Assembly: GCA_934777095.1 (NCBI GenBank)
Contig: CAKVNP010000042.1
Location: 1-10,658, forward strand
DNA: 10,658 nt
DNA from: an uncultured Clostridium sp.
Lineage (GTDB): Bacteria; Bacillota; Clostridia; Clostridiales; Clostridiaceae
Reading direction: 5' to 3'
Both the position numbers and the translations under genes were made by a program. Below, one piece after another: positions 1-5,934 of the stretch (the first letter of the stretch is position 1; each line of letters opens with the position of its first letter). The notes beneath the pieces were generated by a model that worked only from the letters and a program-made list of their open reading frames with translations, was not told the DNA's origin and did not search any database.

Positions 1-113
1 AGCCAGTTATTTTTTATCTTTTCATCATGCTTTAGCCATCTCTCACCAAATATATCCATTGGCTTATCAACATTAAAAGCTAGATGTAAATCAGATATTG
101 CATATAATGCCAT
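1..113 (-). CDS. Metallophosphoesterase, N-terminal part only (runs off the window)
   Basis: The frame opens at an ATG (113-111) and stays open to the window edge, giving about 37 residues that begin MALYAISDLHLAFNVDKPMD. The short strand followed by SDLHL is the first metal-binding motif (D-x-H) of calcineurin-like phosphoesterases, which bind two metal ions and hydrolyse phosphoester bonds. The later motifs (GD, GNH, GHxH) lie outside the window, so substrate and completeness cannot be judged. An AAGGTGAG ribosome binding site lies 9 nt before the ATG (123-130). The start is 19 nt after the stop of the FlhB-like gene, so it is probably the third gene of that operon. The family call is secure; the biological role is unknown. 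Confidence 0.85.
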   Translation of the reverse strand, partial: MALYAISDLHLAFNVDKPMDIFGERWLKHDEKIKNNW

Positions 114-132
114 TATACGTTTCTCACCTTTC

Positions 133-390
133 TTATAAAGAGCTATCTAATTCAGTAATATAAGCAATTATATGAGCTACAGCATCATAAACTTCCGTTG
201 GTATAGAATCCCCTACATCAACATTGCATAACAAATCTGTTAATTCCTTATTATATACAACAGGGACATCATTATCCTCTGCTTTTTCCAATATTTTATC
301 AGCTATAATTCCCATTCCTACAGCCGTAACAACTGGTGCAGAACTTCCACCTTCGTATGTTAATGCTGCAGCCTTTTTCCTACTCTGCAC
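133..390 (-). CDS. Stand-alone FlhB C-terminal domain protein (YlqH-like, type III export switch family)
   Basis: This 85-residue protein matches only the cytoplasmic tail of FlhB/EscU/YscU export-switch proteins. Visible landmarks in order are AAALTY (FlhB: AVALKY), APVVTAVGMG, a long helix with A-x-K-I, DVPVVYN, L-x-x-LL, VGDSIP, and YDAVAHIIAYI. The membrane domain of FlhB is absent, and so is the NPTH self-cleavage motif: the protein begins just where the cleaved FlhB fragment would begin. No signal peptide or membrane segment is seen. The start is GTG, with a perfect AGGAGG six nt upstream (397-402). It follows the FliK-like gene by 18 nt and precedes the phosphoesterase by 19 nt, so the three look co-transcribed. 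Bacillus YlqH is a known protein of this type. Whether this one acts in flagellar export is inference. Confidence 0.88.
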   Translation of the reverse strand: MQSRKKAAALTYEGGSSAPVVTAVGMGIIADKILEKAEDNDVPVVYNKELTDLLCNVDVGDSIPTEVYDAVAHIIAYITELDSSL

Positions 391-396
391 TATATT

Positions 397-402
397 CCTC
401 CT
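397..402 (-). promoter_or_regulatory. Ribosome binding site supporting a GTG start
   Basis: AGGAGG on the minus strand lies six nt before the GTG at 390-388. The next in-frame ATG is far inside the conserved domain, so this site decides the GTG start of the FlhB-like gene. Confidence 0.8.
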
Positions 403-408
403 ACTATC

Positions 409-2244
409 TTATACTTTAATATCTATCCCTGCAATATTATTTTCACCAAAAAATTCTCTGCAATTGTCAATTTCCGCATCTTCAATTTTCTTAGTAATCC
501 TTATACTCGCCTTAAACCCTGATTCTGCTAAAATATCCTTGAATCTATCTTTAGATATTTCAAAAATCTTCATATATTTTTCTTCACACTTAATTTCTAA
601 ATTCATGTTTTTCTCATTAACCTCTAAAAAAGAATCTACCATACCTAATTTTATAGTCTTTACGCCAATTACAATCTTAAAATTTTTGCTATCAACATTT
701 TTACTATCACTTCTATCATCCTTAATAATCAGCTTACATGGGTATTCATTATCATTATAATTTACCGGCATATCAAAATAATAATATTCATCAGAAATCT
801 TATTATACACTTTTAAATCACTTATAGAGCTTTTCATCATACTAATTATTTCAGAAGTATTTTCCGATGACTTGATAATATTAATGATACTCTTTATATT
901 TTCCTTAGCAGACTCACTCTTTTCACTAGCCGTCTTTACGATGCTTTCCTTTAAAAGATTAATTTTTTCTGCCATGGTAGCATTACTTTTTTGCTCAGTT
1001 ACTCCATTAGCAATCGCCTTTGCAGCCTTACCAGCGATCTCTACATCCCTGCCTGTAATCTCTTTAATAATACTCTTTATAGTATCTGCTGTTAGATCCT
1101 TACCTTCAAGAGCTATTAATGCTTCAGTAATCTTTCCTGCTTCTTTAGATACTGATGATGGTTCAATTCCATTATCTTTTAATATATTTTCAATCTGCGC
1201 CTTCAACTGCTCAACCTTAGTAGAAGATACCTGTGTTCCCTCTGCCGAAGCCTTTTCCCCACCAGCAGTTTTTCCAATAATAACTGCATTATTCTGCTTG
1301 TAAGATTCAATTCCCTTTAATACTTCCAAGGTACTTAAACTATTCATGTTTAAATTACTTGATTCTTCTTTCCCCTCTAATAATCCTTTACCATTTCCGA
1401 TATTTTTAAACGCCTCATTATGTAATTCCGTTTTATCATTTATCCCAGCCTGCTCTATATTATTAAAAAAGCTGCCTGTTTTATTTATGTTATCTGCTAA
1501 ATTATTATTAGATATTGTAGTATTAGCTTCCTGAACAAATTTATTCTTTACTTCATTCAGCACTTCATTTATATTTGTATCACCTTTAAACAACTTATTA
1601 AAACTTTCCAAATTCTCTTTAGAAAAATCAATATTATTTTCTAAGAAAAATAATAGACTATCCTTACCCGCCTTAGAAAACGCCTCAAGAAATTCAGTAA
1701 GCCTTTCCACTACAGCCATTCCCTGCACGCTATTAGCTGGAATATCCCTGCTGCTTAAATAAGCTTCAATAAACTGCTTAATTTCATCCGGATTCCCACT
1801 TACTTTATTACTAAACTCCAGCATACTCTTAACCATTGAGATATTTTCCTTAGTCAAAGGAATATTATGCTTTAACATTTCTTTCAAAATAGGAGCATCC
1901 TCTTTCTTTATTCCATTCTGCTCCATAAACTTCATCAATTCATCATCAGGAGTCTCAACAGACGGTACCATAACCTCTTCTGTAACAATACTCATCTGTA
2001 TTTGACTATCCACTACACCCTCAACCTTAAACTTCAACAATCCAGAATCAAGATTACTAACATCACCTTCAATTCTAGCATTCATTTCCGCACCATTAGT
2101 TAGTTTTATAGTAGCATTACCCGCTTCATCTATCTTAGAAATCCTGCCATACACATAACTTCCATTACCTAAATTAACATTATCCTTGCCACTAACATTC
2201 AACTTAGCATTCTGCCCATAAGTTAAACCCGAAATTCCACTCAT
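409..2244 (-). CDS. FliK-like hook-length-control-type protein (YlqG-like), partner gene of the FlhB-like domain
   Basis: This 611-residue protein has three visible parts. Residues 1-95 are strand-rich (GSYVYGRISKIDEAG, TNGAEMNARIEGDVSNL, LLKFKVEGV), like the N-terminus of YlqG/FliK-type proteins. Residues 95-485 are low in aromatics and rich in Lys, Glu, Ser, Asn and Ala, with predicted helices. Residues 487-611 resemble the FliK C-terminal (Flg_hook) domain: VKTIKLGMVDSFLEV fits the L-x-x-LG-x-V-x-V core, followed by a helix (FKDILAESGFKASIRI). FliK proteins measure hook length and bind FlhB's C-terminal domain to switch export substrates. The ATG at 2244 is chosen because AAAAGGAG lies 8 nt upstream. 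An upstream in-frame GTG (2253-2251) overlaps that site. There is no signal peptide. FliK homology is distant, and the length fits a secreted ruler-like protein only by inference. Confidence 0.7.
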   Translation of the reverse strand: MSGISGLTYGQNAKLNVSGKDNVNLGNGSYVYGRISKIDEAGNATIKLTNGAEMNARIEGDVSNLDSGLLKFKVEGVVDSQIQMSIVTEEVMVPSVETPDDELMKFMEQNGIKKEDAPILKEMLKHNIPLTKENISMVKSMLEFSNKVSGNPDEIKQFIEAYLSSRDIPANSVQGMAVVERLTEFLEAFSKAGKDSLLFFLENNIDFSKENLESFNKLFKGDTNINEVLNEVKNKFVQEANTTISNNNLADNINKTGSFFNNIEQAGINDKTELHNEAFKNIGNGKGLLEGKEESSNLNMNSLSTLEVLKGIESYKQNNAVIIGKTAGGEKASAEGTQVSSTKVEQLKAQIENILKDNGIEPSSVSKEAGKITEALIALEGKDLTADTIKSIIKEITGRDVEIAGKAAKAIANGVTEQKSNATMAEKINLLKESIVKTASEKSESAKENIKSIINIIKSSENTSEIISMMKSSISDLKVYNKISDEYYYFDMPVNYNDNEYPCKLIIKDDRSDSKNVDSKNFKIVIGVKTIKLGMVDSFLEVNEKNMNLEIKCEEKYMKIFEISKDRFKDILAESGFKASIRITKKIEDAEIDNCREFFGENNIAGIDIKV

Positions 2245-2252
2245 GCTTTTCA

Positions 2253-2260
2253 CTCCTTTT
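2253..2260 (-). promoter_or_regulatory. Ribosome binding site fixing the FliK-like start at 2244
   Basis: AAAAGGAG lies 8 nt before the ATG at 2244-2242. The GTG at 2253-2251 shares its first base with this site and so cannot be its start codon. The longer reading should be shortened by three codons. Confidence 0.8.
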
Positions 2261-2448
2261 TTATATTCTATCTATTAATCAATGTATTTAAAATTCCTAC
2301 TTTATAATATATGTATCGGCAAAAAATAACTGTTCTAAAGGTATTACAAACAAAATCACAAATCCATATCCCCAACACCCTACACACACTTGCTCCAGCA
2401 ACATTCACTTAAAAAAGCATCGATACTAAGATAAAAAGGAAGTATACG
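2254..2448. other. Intergenic spacer between the tyrS terminator and the FliK-like gene
   Basis: About 195 nt with no open frame worth reporting. It holds the candidate sigma-28 promoter, the FliK-like ribosome binding site, a 50-nt stretch with no G on the plus strand (2342-2391), and a short inverted repeat TTGCTCCAGCAA (2390-2401) that could be a protein site or chance. No riboswitch signature is seen. Confidence 0.5.
2313..2339 (-). promoter_or_regulatory. Candidate sigma-28 (SigD/FliA-type) promoter before the FliK-like gene
   Basis: On the minus strand GCCGATAC (2320-2313) matches seven of eight bases of the flagellar sigma-28 -10 consensus GCCGATAA/T. Exactly 15 nt upstream is TTTA (2339-2336) in place of TAAA, so the -35 half is only half matched. 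Transcription would start near 2305, giving a leader of about 60 nt to the ATG at 2244. An A/T-rich TATATTAT run overlaps the region, but I see no TTGACA-like -35 for sigma A at a proper distance. The gene after it is a flagellar-type protein, which raises the odds. The weak -35 keeps this a candidate. Confidence 0.4.
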
Positions 2449-2487
2449 AAAAAAATAGAGACCAATACTATCCAAGTACCAGCCTCT
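2449..2487 (-). terminator. Intrinsic terminator of tyrS
   Basis: Read on the minus strand, AGAGGCTGGTACT (2487-2475) pairs with AGTATTGGTCTCT (2469-2457) around the loop TGGAT. This is 13 consecutive pairs including four G-U pairs. An A and seven U follow (2455-2449). The G-U pairs become A-C mismatches on the plus strand, so the hairpin works only for minus-strand transcripts. The stem starts 6 nt after the tyrS stop codon. Confidence 0.9.
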
Positions 2488-2493
2488 GCTTTT

Positions 2494-3714
2494 TTACTCT
2501 ACTATTATTTTATTATAATTTTTCTTTCCACGTTTAACTAAAGCGCTTCCATCTTTAATATCTTCTGCAGTTAAAGTTCTTGCAACGTCAGTTACCTTTT
2601 CACCATTTAATGAAAGGCCTCCTTGTTGAATTAATCTTCTTCCTTCAGCTTTTGATGGCACTATTTTAGTTTCAGCTATAATATCTAAAAGAGTTGCTCC
2701 TAATCTATCGCTTGCAATTGTTACAGATGGAACATTGCTCATATCAACTCCACCGGCAAATAATGCTTCTGCTGCTGATTTAGCTTTGTTAGCTTCCTCT
2801 TCACCATGAACAAGTTTAGTTACTTCATAAGCTAAAATAGTCTTAGCCTTGTTTATTTCAGCACCTTCTAAGCTACCAAGTCTTCTTACTTCGTCCATTG
2901 GTAAGAATGTTAATAATGCTAAGCATTTTTCAACATCTGCATCATCAACGTTTCTCCAGTATTGGAAGAATTCAAATGGTGATGTTTTGTTAGGATCTAA
3001 CCATAATGCTCCACCAACTGTTTTACCCATTTTTTGACCTTGGCTGTTAGTTAATAATGTACAAGTCATAGCCATAGCTTGACCTTGTGCTTTTCTTCTA
3101 ACTAATTCAACACCAGCAATCATGTTTGACCATTGGTCATCTCCACCAAGCTCCATTTTACAGTTGTACTTTTGATTTAATACATAGAAATCATAACCTT
3201 GCATTAGCATATAGTTAAATTCTAAGAATGAAAGACCTTTTTCTAATCTTTGCTTGAAGCATTCTGCAGTAAGCATTCTATTTACAGAGAAATGAACTCC
3301 TACTTCTCTTAAGAAATCAACATAGTTTAAGTTTAATAACCAGTCAGCGTTATTTACTAAGATAGCTTTATCATCTGAGAAATCAATAAACTTTTCCATT
3401 TGTTTCTTGATGCAAGATACATTATGTTCAATCTGCTCTTTTGTAAGCATTGTTCTCATATCTGTCTTTCCTGATGGATCTCCTACCATTGCAGTTCCAC
3501 CACCAAGTAAAGCTATTGGTCTATGTCCTGCCTTTTGCATGTGTGCCATGAACATCATAGCTATAAAGTGTCCAACGTGTAAGCTGTCAGCTGTTGGGTC
3601 AAATCCTATATAAAAAGTTATTTTCTCCTTTTCTAACAATTCTCTTGTTTCATCTTCATGAGTGAATTGTTTTATGTAGCCACGCTCTAATAACTCATCT
3701 AAAACATTAGCCAT
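2494..3714 (-). CDS. tyrS: Tyrosine--tRNA ligase
   Basis: Cytoplasmic class I aminoacyl-tRNA synthetase that activates tyrosine with ATP and charges tRNA-Tyr. The 406 residues match the usual bacterial TyrS length. Visible motifs: the tyrosine pocket FYIGFDPT (34-41), the HIGH motif as HVGH (46-49), [10 protein letters not shown] (78-87), the Y-x3-Q-x2-D tyrosine-binding set (Y168, Q172, D175), GGDDQW (190-195), and the KMSKS loop as KMGKT (228-232). Residues 351-406 form an S4 RNA-binding domain ([20 protein letters not shown]), which recognises the tRNA. All key residues are present. The ATG at 3714 has AGGAGGT six nt upstream (3721-3727). It is a single-gene transcript with its own promoter and terminator. 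The leader is only about 30 nt, so there is no T-box riboswitch, unlike many Firmicute tyrS genes. Confidence 0.98.
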   Translation of the reverse strand: MANVLDELLERGYIKQFTHEDETRELLEKEKITFYIGFDPTADSLHVGHFIAMMFMAHMQKAGHRPIALLGGGTAMVGDPSGKTDMRTMLTKEQIEHNVSCIKKQMEKFIDFSDDKAILVNNADWLLNLNYVDFLREVGVHFSVNRMLTAECFKQRLEKGLSFLEFNYMLMQGYDFYVLNQKYNCKMELGGDDQWSNMIAGVELVRRKAQGQAMAMTCTLLTNSQGQKMGKTVGGALWLDPNKTSPFEFFQYWRNVDDADVEKCLALLTFLPMDEVRRLGSLEGAEINKAKTILAYEVTKLVHGEEEANKAKSAAEALFAGGVDMSNVPSVTIASDRLGATLLDIIAETKIVPSKAEGRRLIQQGGLSLNGEKVTDVARTLTAEDIKDGSALVKRGKKNYNKIIVE

Positions 3715-3749
3715 TTTTCTACCTCCTACGACTTGTAAATACTATATAC

Positions 3750-3779
3750 AGTATATCTTATAATAGTGTTTCTTATCAA
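3750..3779 (-). promoter_or_regulatory. tyrS: Sigma-A promoter of tyrS
   Basis: Minus strand: -35 TTGATA (3779-3774), an 18-nt spacer, and -10 TATACT (3755-3750), each matching five of six consensus bases. The expected start is near 3743, about 28 nt before the ATG. An imperfect inverted repeat (ATACT-N6-AGTAT, 3739-3754) covers the -10 and start site and might be an operator, though in DNA this AT-rich it may be chance. Confidence 0.6.
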
Positions 3780-3813
3780 GGAAATGTTCATCTAAGAATT
3801 AAATTTCCCCTGT

Positions 3814-3858
3814 AAAAAAACTATTACATAAATAGCTTTTGCTATTTACATAATAGTT
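3814..3858 (-). terminator. Intrinsic terminator of the lipoprotein gene
   Basis: Minus strand: AACTATTATGTAAATAGC (3858-3841) pairs along all 18 positions with GCTATTTATGTAATAGTT (3836-3819) around an AAAA loop, then five more U (3818-3814). Two pairs are G-U, which would be mismatched on the plus strand, so the direction is clear. It begins 12 nt after the second in-frame stop of the lipoprotein gene (3871), not after the first (3991). This suggests the gene originally ended at 3871. Confidence 0.9.
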
Positions 3859-3870
3859 CTTTAAAAGACT

Positions 3871-3990
3871 TTAATCTAGATAATTATTCATTTCTATGCT
3901 CGCAATTTTACCTGTTTCTTTATCCACAACTATCTCTATTCTATGTTCATATGTTTCTCCATAAGTATAGTACACATATGAAGTAGAATC
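3871..3990 (-). pseudogene. In-frame 3' tail of the lipoprotein gene, cut off by a TAA at 3993-3991
   Basis: Reading on in the same frame past the TAA gives 39 codons and a second TAA (3873-3871). The tail starts DSTSYVYYTYGE and continues through VVDKETGKIASIEMNNYLD. It matches the end of the first internal domain of the same protein (DSTDDYTYS, then ITIDNKTDKVCGIDLENL), so it is the missing end of the second domain and not chance. The stop aligns next to a Glu in the first domain, so one base change (GAA to TAA) would explain it. A recent nonsense mutation, a strain variant or a sequencing error are all possible. Efficient readthrough is less likely. Confidence 0.75.
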
Positions 3991-5118
3991 TTACTTTTGG
4001 CAGTCTACATCTTTATAAGCTTTTTCAAGATCATACCCTGTTGAATTTAAGCTTATATTTTTAGGTAAAAGTATATCAATAGTTCCTGAATCAGCAGAAG
4101 TTACTAAAGAAGTTACATAGCAGTTGTTAAGTGCTGTTTCCTGAGAAGATGGATTATAAACATTAGCTTCAAAAGTAACATTTTCTTTTCTTAAATTAAT
4201 GCCATTAATCAAAGTATCCTTTGCAGCTACTGTATTATTATCTGAGCTAGCAATTACCCAGCCATTATTTAAAAATTCGCTTATTGGTGCTGGCAAAGTA
4301 TACATATCCCCACCCAACTTCACATTAAAACTAAATAAATCATCTGTAAGCTCAGTAGGTGCAGAATAGCTTGGCATATCTTCCGGCATTTCTGCTGTTG
4401 CTGAATCATTTGATTCTGTTGAGGCCGTATTGCCAGTATCAGTTAAATTTTCTAAATCGATTCCACATACCTTGTCTGTTTTATTATCTATAGTAATCTT
4501 TGCTTCTACATAAATATCAGTTGAATAAGTATAGTCATCTGTAGAGTCCCCCTCATAACTTTCCGTTGGTTCTCCAAAAGCTGCTTTTACTTCATCCCTA
4601 GTACTACCTACTTTTATTCCTTTTGCAATGCTAAAGTCAGCATGCTTATCCTCTAAATATTCATCAATACTGATTTCACCTATACTGCATTGATCTAATG
4701 TAACCTCATTTTTACTAAAATTAATAAAGCCAGTTGATAAAGAAATACCATCTTTAGTAATATAGATCCCTATACTATATTGATTAGGTGCCAGCTTAAA
4801 ATCTTCAGTATAATCTTCTATTTCCCAGCCATTATCCTGTAATTCCTTAAACTCACAAGGAAGAGTATATACTTTCCCATCTAATGATAATTGGAAACTA
4901 TATAAATCATCTGATAGTCCCTCTACTGTTTCTGCCTTTTCAATATCTTTATTCCTATCTTTATTTTCATCTGCCTGCTCCTTTTTATCTTCAGCTATTT
5001 CAGACTTCTCTTGCTGCTTATCGTTTTGATTGCCTTGCTCTTCTTTATTGCTGCCCTTACCACAACCAGTTAAGATAACAGTTACTGCTATTAATAGTAC
5101 TAATATTTTTTTCAACAT
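3991..5118 (-). CDS. Secreted lipoprotein with two tandem homologous domains, C-terminally truncated
   Basis: 375 residues from the ATG at 5118. A lipoprotein signal peptide is clear: MLKK, a hydrophobic core, and the lipobox ILTGC with Cys19 as the lipidated residue. A charged low-complexity linker (about 20-65, rich in K, E, Q, D, N) follows, then two repeats of about 150 residues. The first runs from LSDDLYSFQLSLDGKVYTLP to the GIDLENL strand. The second starts LTDDLFSFNVKLGGDMYTLP and stops early. A region like GIKVGSTRDEVKAAFGEP recalls small BamE/DUF4309-type modules, but I cannot name the family or a ligand. A TTG at 5130 could add four residues, but the ATG directly before the Lys-Lys signal start fits better; its Shine-Dalgarno (TTGGA) is weak. 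It is flanked by terminators on both sides, so it is monocistronic. Role: unknown cell-surface protein. Confidence 0.8.
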   Translation of the reverse strand: MLKKILVLLIAVTVILTGCGKGSNKEEQGNQNDKQQEKSEIAEDKKEQADENKDRNKDIEKAETVEGLSDDLYSFQLSLDGKVYTLPCEFKELQDNGWEIEDYTEDFKLAPNQYSIGIYITKDGISLSTGFINFSKNEVTLDQCSIGEISIDEYLEDKHADFSIAKGIKVGSTRDEVKAAFGEPTESYEGDSTDDYTYSTDIYVEAKITIDNKTDKVCGIDLENLTDTGNTASTESNDSATAEMPEDMPSYSAPTELTDDLFSFNVKLGGDMYTLPAPISEFLNNGWVIASSDNNTVAAKDTLINGINLRKENVTFEANVYNPSSQETALNNCYVTSLVTSADSGTIDILLPKNISLNSTGYDLEKAYKDVDCQK

Positions 5119-5148
5119 ATATACATCCAATTAATTTACTCAATAATT

Positions 5149-5157
5149 ATTTTATCA
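5149..5157 (-). promoter_or_regulatory. Candidate extended -10 promoter of the lipoprotein gene
   Basis: Minus strand TGATAAAAT (5157-5149) fits an extended -10 (TG-N-TATAAT with one mismatch); I see no good -35. The start would be near 5142, about 24 nt before the ATG. Some promoter is expected in this 72-nt gap because a terminator lies upstream. Confidence 0.3.
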
Positions 5158-5190
5158 CCATTCCCATTTTATGGAGATATTTTCTTTTTT

Positions 5191-5236
5191 AAATAAAAAA
5201 GCTTTCAAGATTAATTTACTAATCTACGAAAGCTTT
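5191..5236 (-). terminator. Intrinsic terminator of the glycosylation cassette
   Basis: Minus strand: AAAGCTTTC (5236-5228) pairs with GAAAGCTTT (5206-5198). Inside, AGATTA pairs with TAATCT after a small asymmetric bulge. The 3' strand runs into a U-rich tail (TTTTTT ATTT, 5200-5191). The stem lies 19 nt after the stop of the last cassette gene. Confidence 0.85.
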
Positions 5237-5255
5237 ATAGTTTAAACTAAAATAA

Positions 5256-5594
5256 TTATATTCCTAAGAATATTGCTCCTATTAATATGAAGATAATTCC
5301 GGAAATCTTAATCTTAGTTATTTTTTCTTTTAAGAATAGGTATGAAATTATCATTGACCAGATATAAGTAATTGAAGTTAATGGCAGTGTTACCGAATAA
5401 GGAAGATATCTTAAGACAATTATATTTAATATTGCTGATATTAAATATAAAAACCCACCTAAATATAAAAATGGACTTAAAATAATTCCCTTAATACCTT
5501 GATCATTGCCTGTACACTTTTTAAAGAAATATCCTCCAAAAGCTCCAACCATAGTCCCAATAATGAGCATTACATAAATTCCAATATTATTCAT
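5256..5594 (-). CDS. Small EamA/SMR-type membrane protein, second subunit
   Basis: 112 residues with four hydrophobic helices: about 5-25 (MLIIGTMVGAFGGYFF), 40-62, 67-90 (TLPLTSITYIWSMIISYLFL) and 96-112. PLTSITYIWSMIISYLFLKE is the typical third and fourth helix signature of the EamA/DMT superfamily at SMR size, as in ArnE/ArnF. The ATG lies inside the end of the preceding gene (8-nt overlap, ATGAATAA), with a purine-rich GGTAGGAG directly before it. That points to translational coupling and equimolar expression. Positive charges cluster in loop 1 (FFKK, IKG) and loop 3 (KEKITKIKIS), so these loops should face the cytoplasm and both ends the outside, opposite to its partner. By context it is probably half of a lipid-linked sugar flippase. 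A small-molecule exporter is the alternative. Confidence 0.75.
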   Translation of the reverse strand: MNNIGIYVMLIIGTMVGAFGGYFFKKCTGNDQGIKGIILSPFLYLGGFLYLISAILNIIVLRYLPYSVTLPLTSITYIWSMIISYLFLKEKITKIKISGIIFILIGAIFLGI

Positions 5595-5934
5595 CTCCTA
5601 CCCCCATTAAAGCAACACCTATCAGTATTGAAATAATACCAATCGTCTTTGGTATAGTTATTGCTTCTCCAAGCAGGAAAAATCCAATAAACAAAGCAAA
5701 TACATAACTTATGCTCATCATTGGATGAAGTACTGAAAGACTGCCAAATTTAAAGGCGATTATCATTGAAACAGCACCTGTACCATAAAGGATAAATCCA
5801 ATGATTAAAACTGCTAATCCCTTACTCTCCCATATCTTCCAGCAATATTGTCCCCAAGAAGTACATAATGCTGAAAATATCATCAAGATTATCCCTATTT
5901 TATTTTTCTTAAGGGATGCTGCTATTTTATCCAT
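5587..5934 (-). CDS. Small EamA/SMR-type membrane protein, first subunit
   Basis: 115 residues with four membrane helices: about 12-34 (IGIILMIFSALCTSWGQYCW), 39-63, 67-91 (LSVLHPMMSISYVFALFIGFF) and 96-112. HPMMSISYVFALFIGFFLLGE is the EamA/DMT signature, with the usual acidic residue ending helix 3. There is no Glu in helix 1 as in EmrE, which argues against classical drug-proton exchange. The N-terminus carries four Lys, so it should lie in the cytoplasm with loops 1 and 3 outside. The ATG lies inside the glycosyltransferase gene end (13-nt overlap), and its own end overlaps the next gene by 8 nt. With its partner it resembles the ArnE/ArnF pair, which flips undecaprenyl-phosphate-linked sugar. 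That function here is inferred from the neighbouring glycosyltransferase. Confidence 0.75.
   Translation of the reverse strand: MDKIAASLKKNKIGIILMIFSALCTSWGQYCWKIWESKGLAVLIIGFILYGTGAVSMIIAFKFGSLSVLHPMMSISYVFALFIGFFLLGEAITIPKTIGIISILIGVALMGVGDE

Noticed and set aside
224..1534. Plus-strand open frames opposite the FliK-like and FlhB-like genes
   Set aside because: They are hydrophobic, low-complexity antisense shadows of well-supported minus-strand genes, with no ribosome binding sites.
3991..3993. Recoding of the lipoprotein stop (selenocysteine or pyrrolysine)
   Set aside because: The codon is TAA, not TGA or TAG, and I see no recoding hairpin right after it; a simple nonsense change is simpler.
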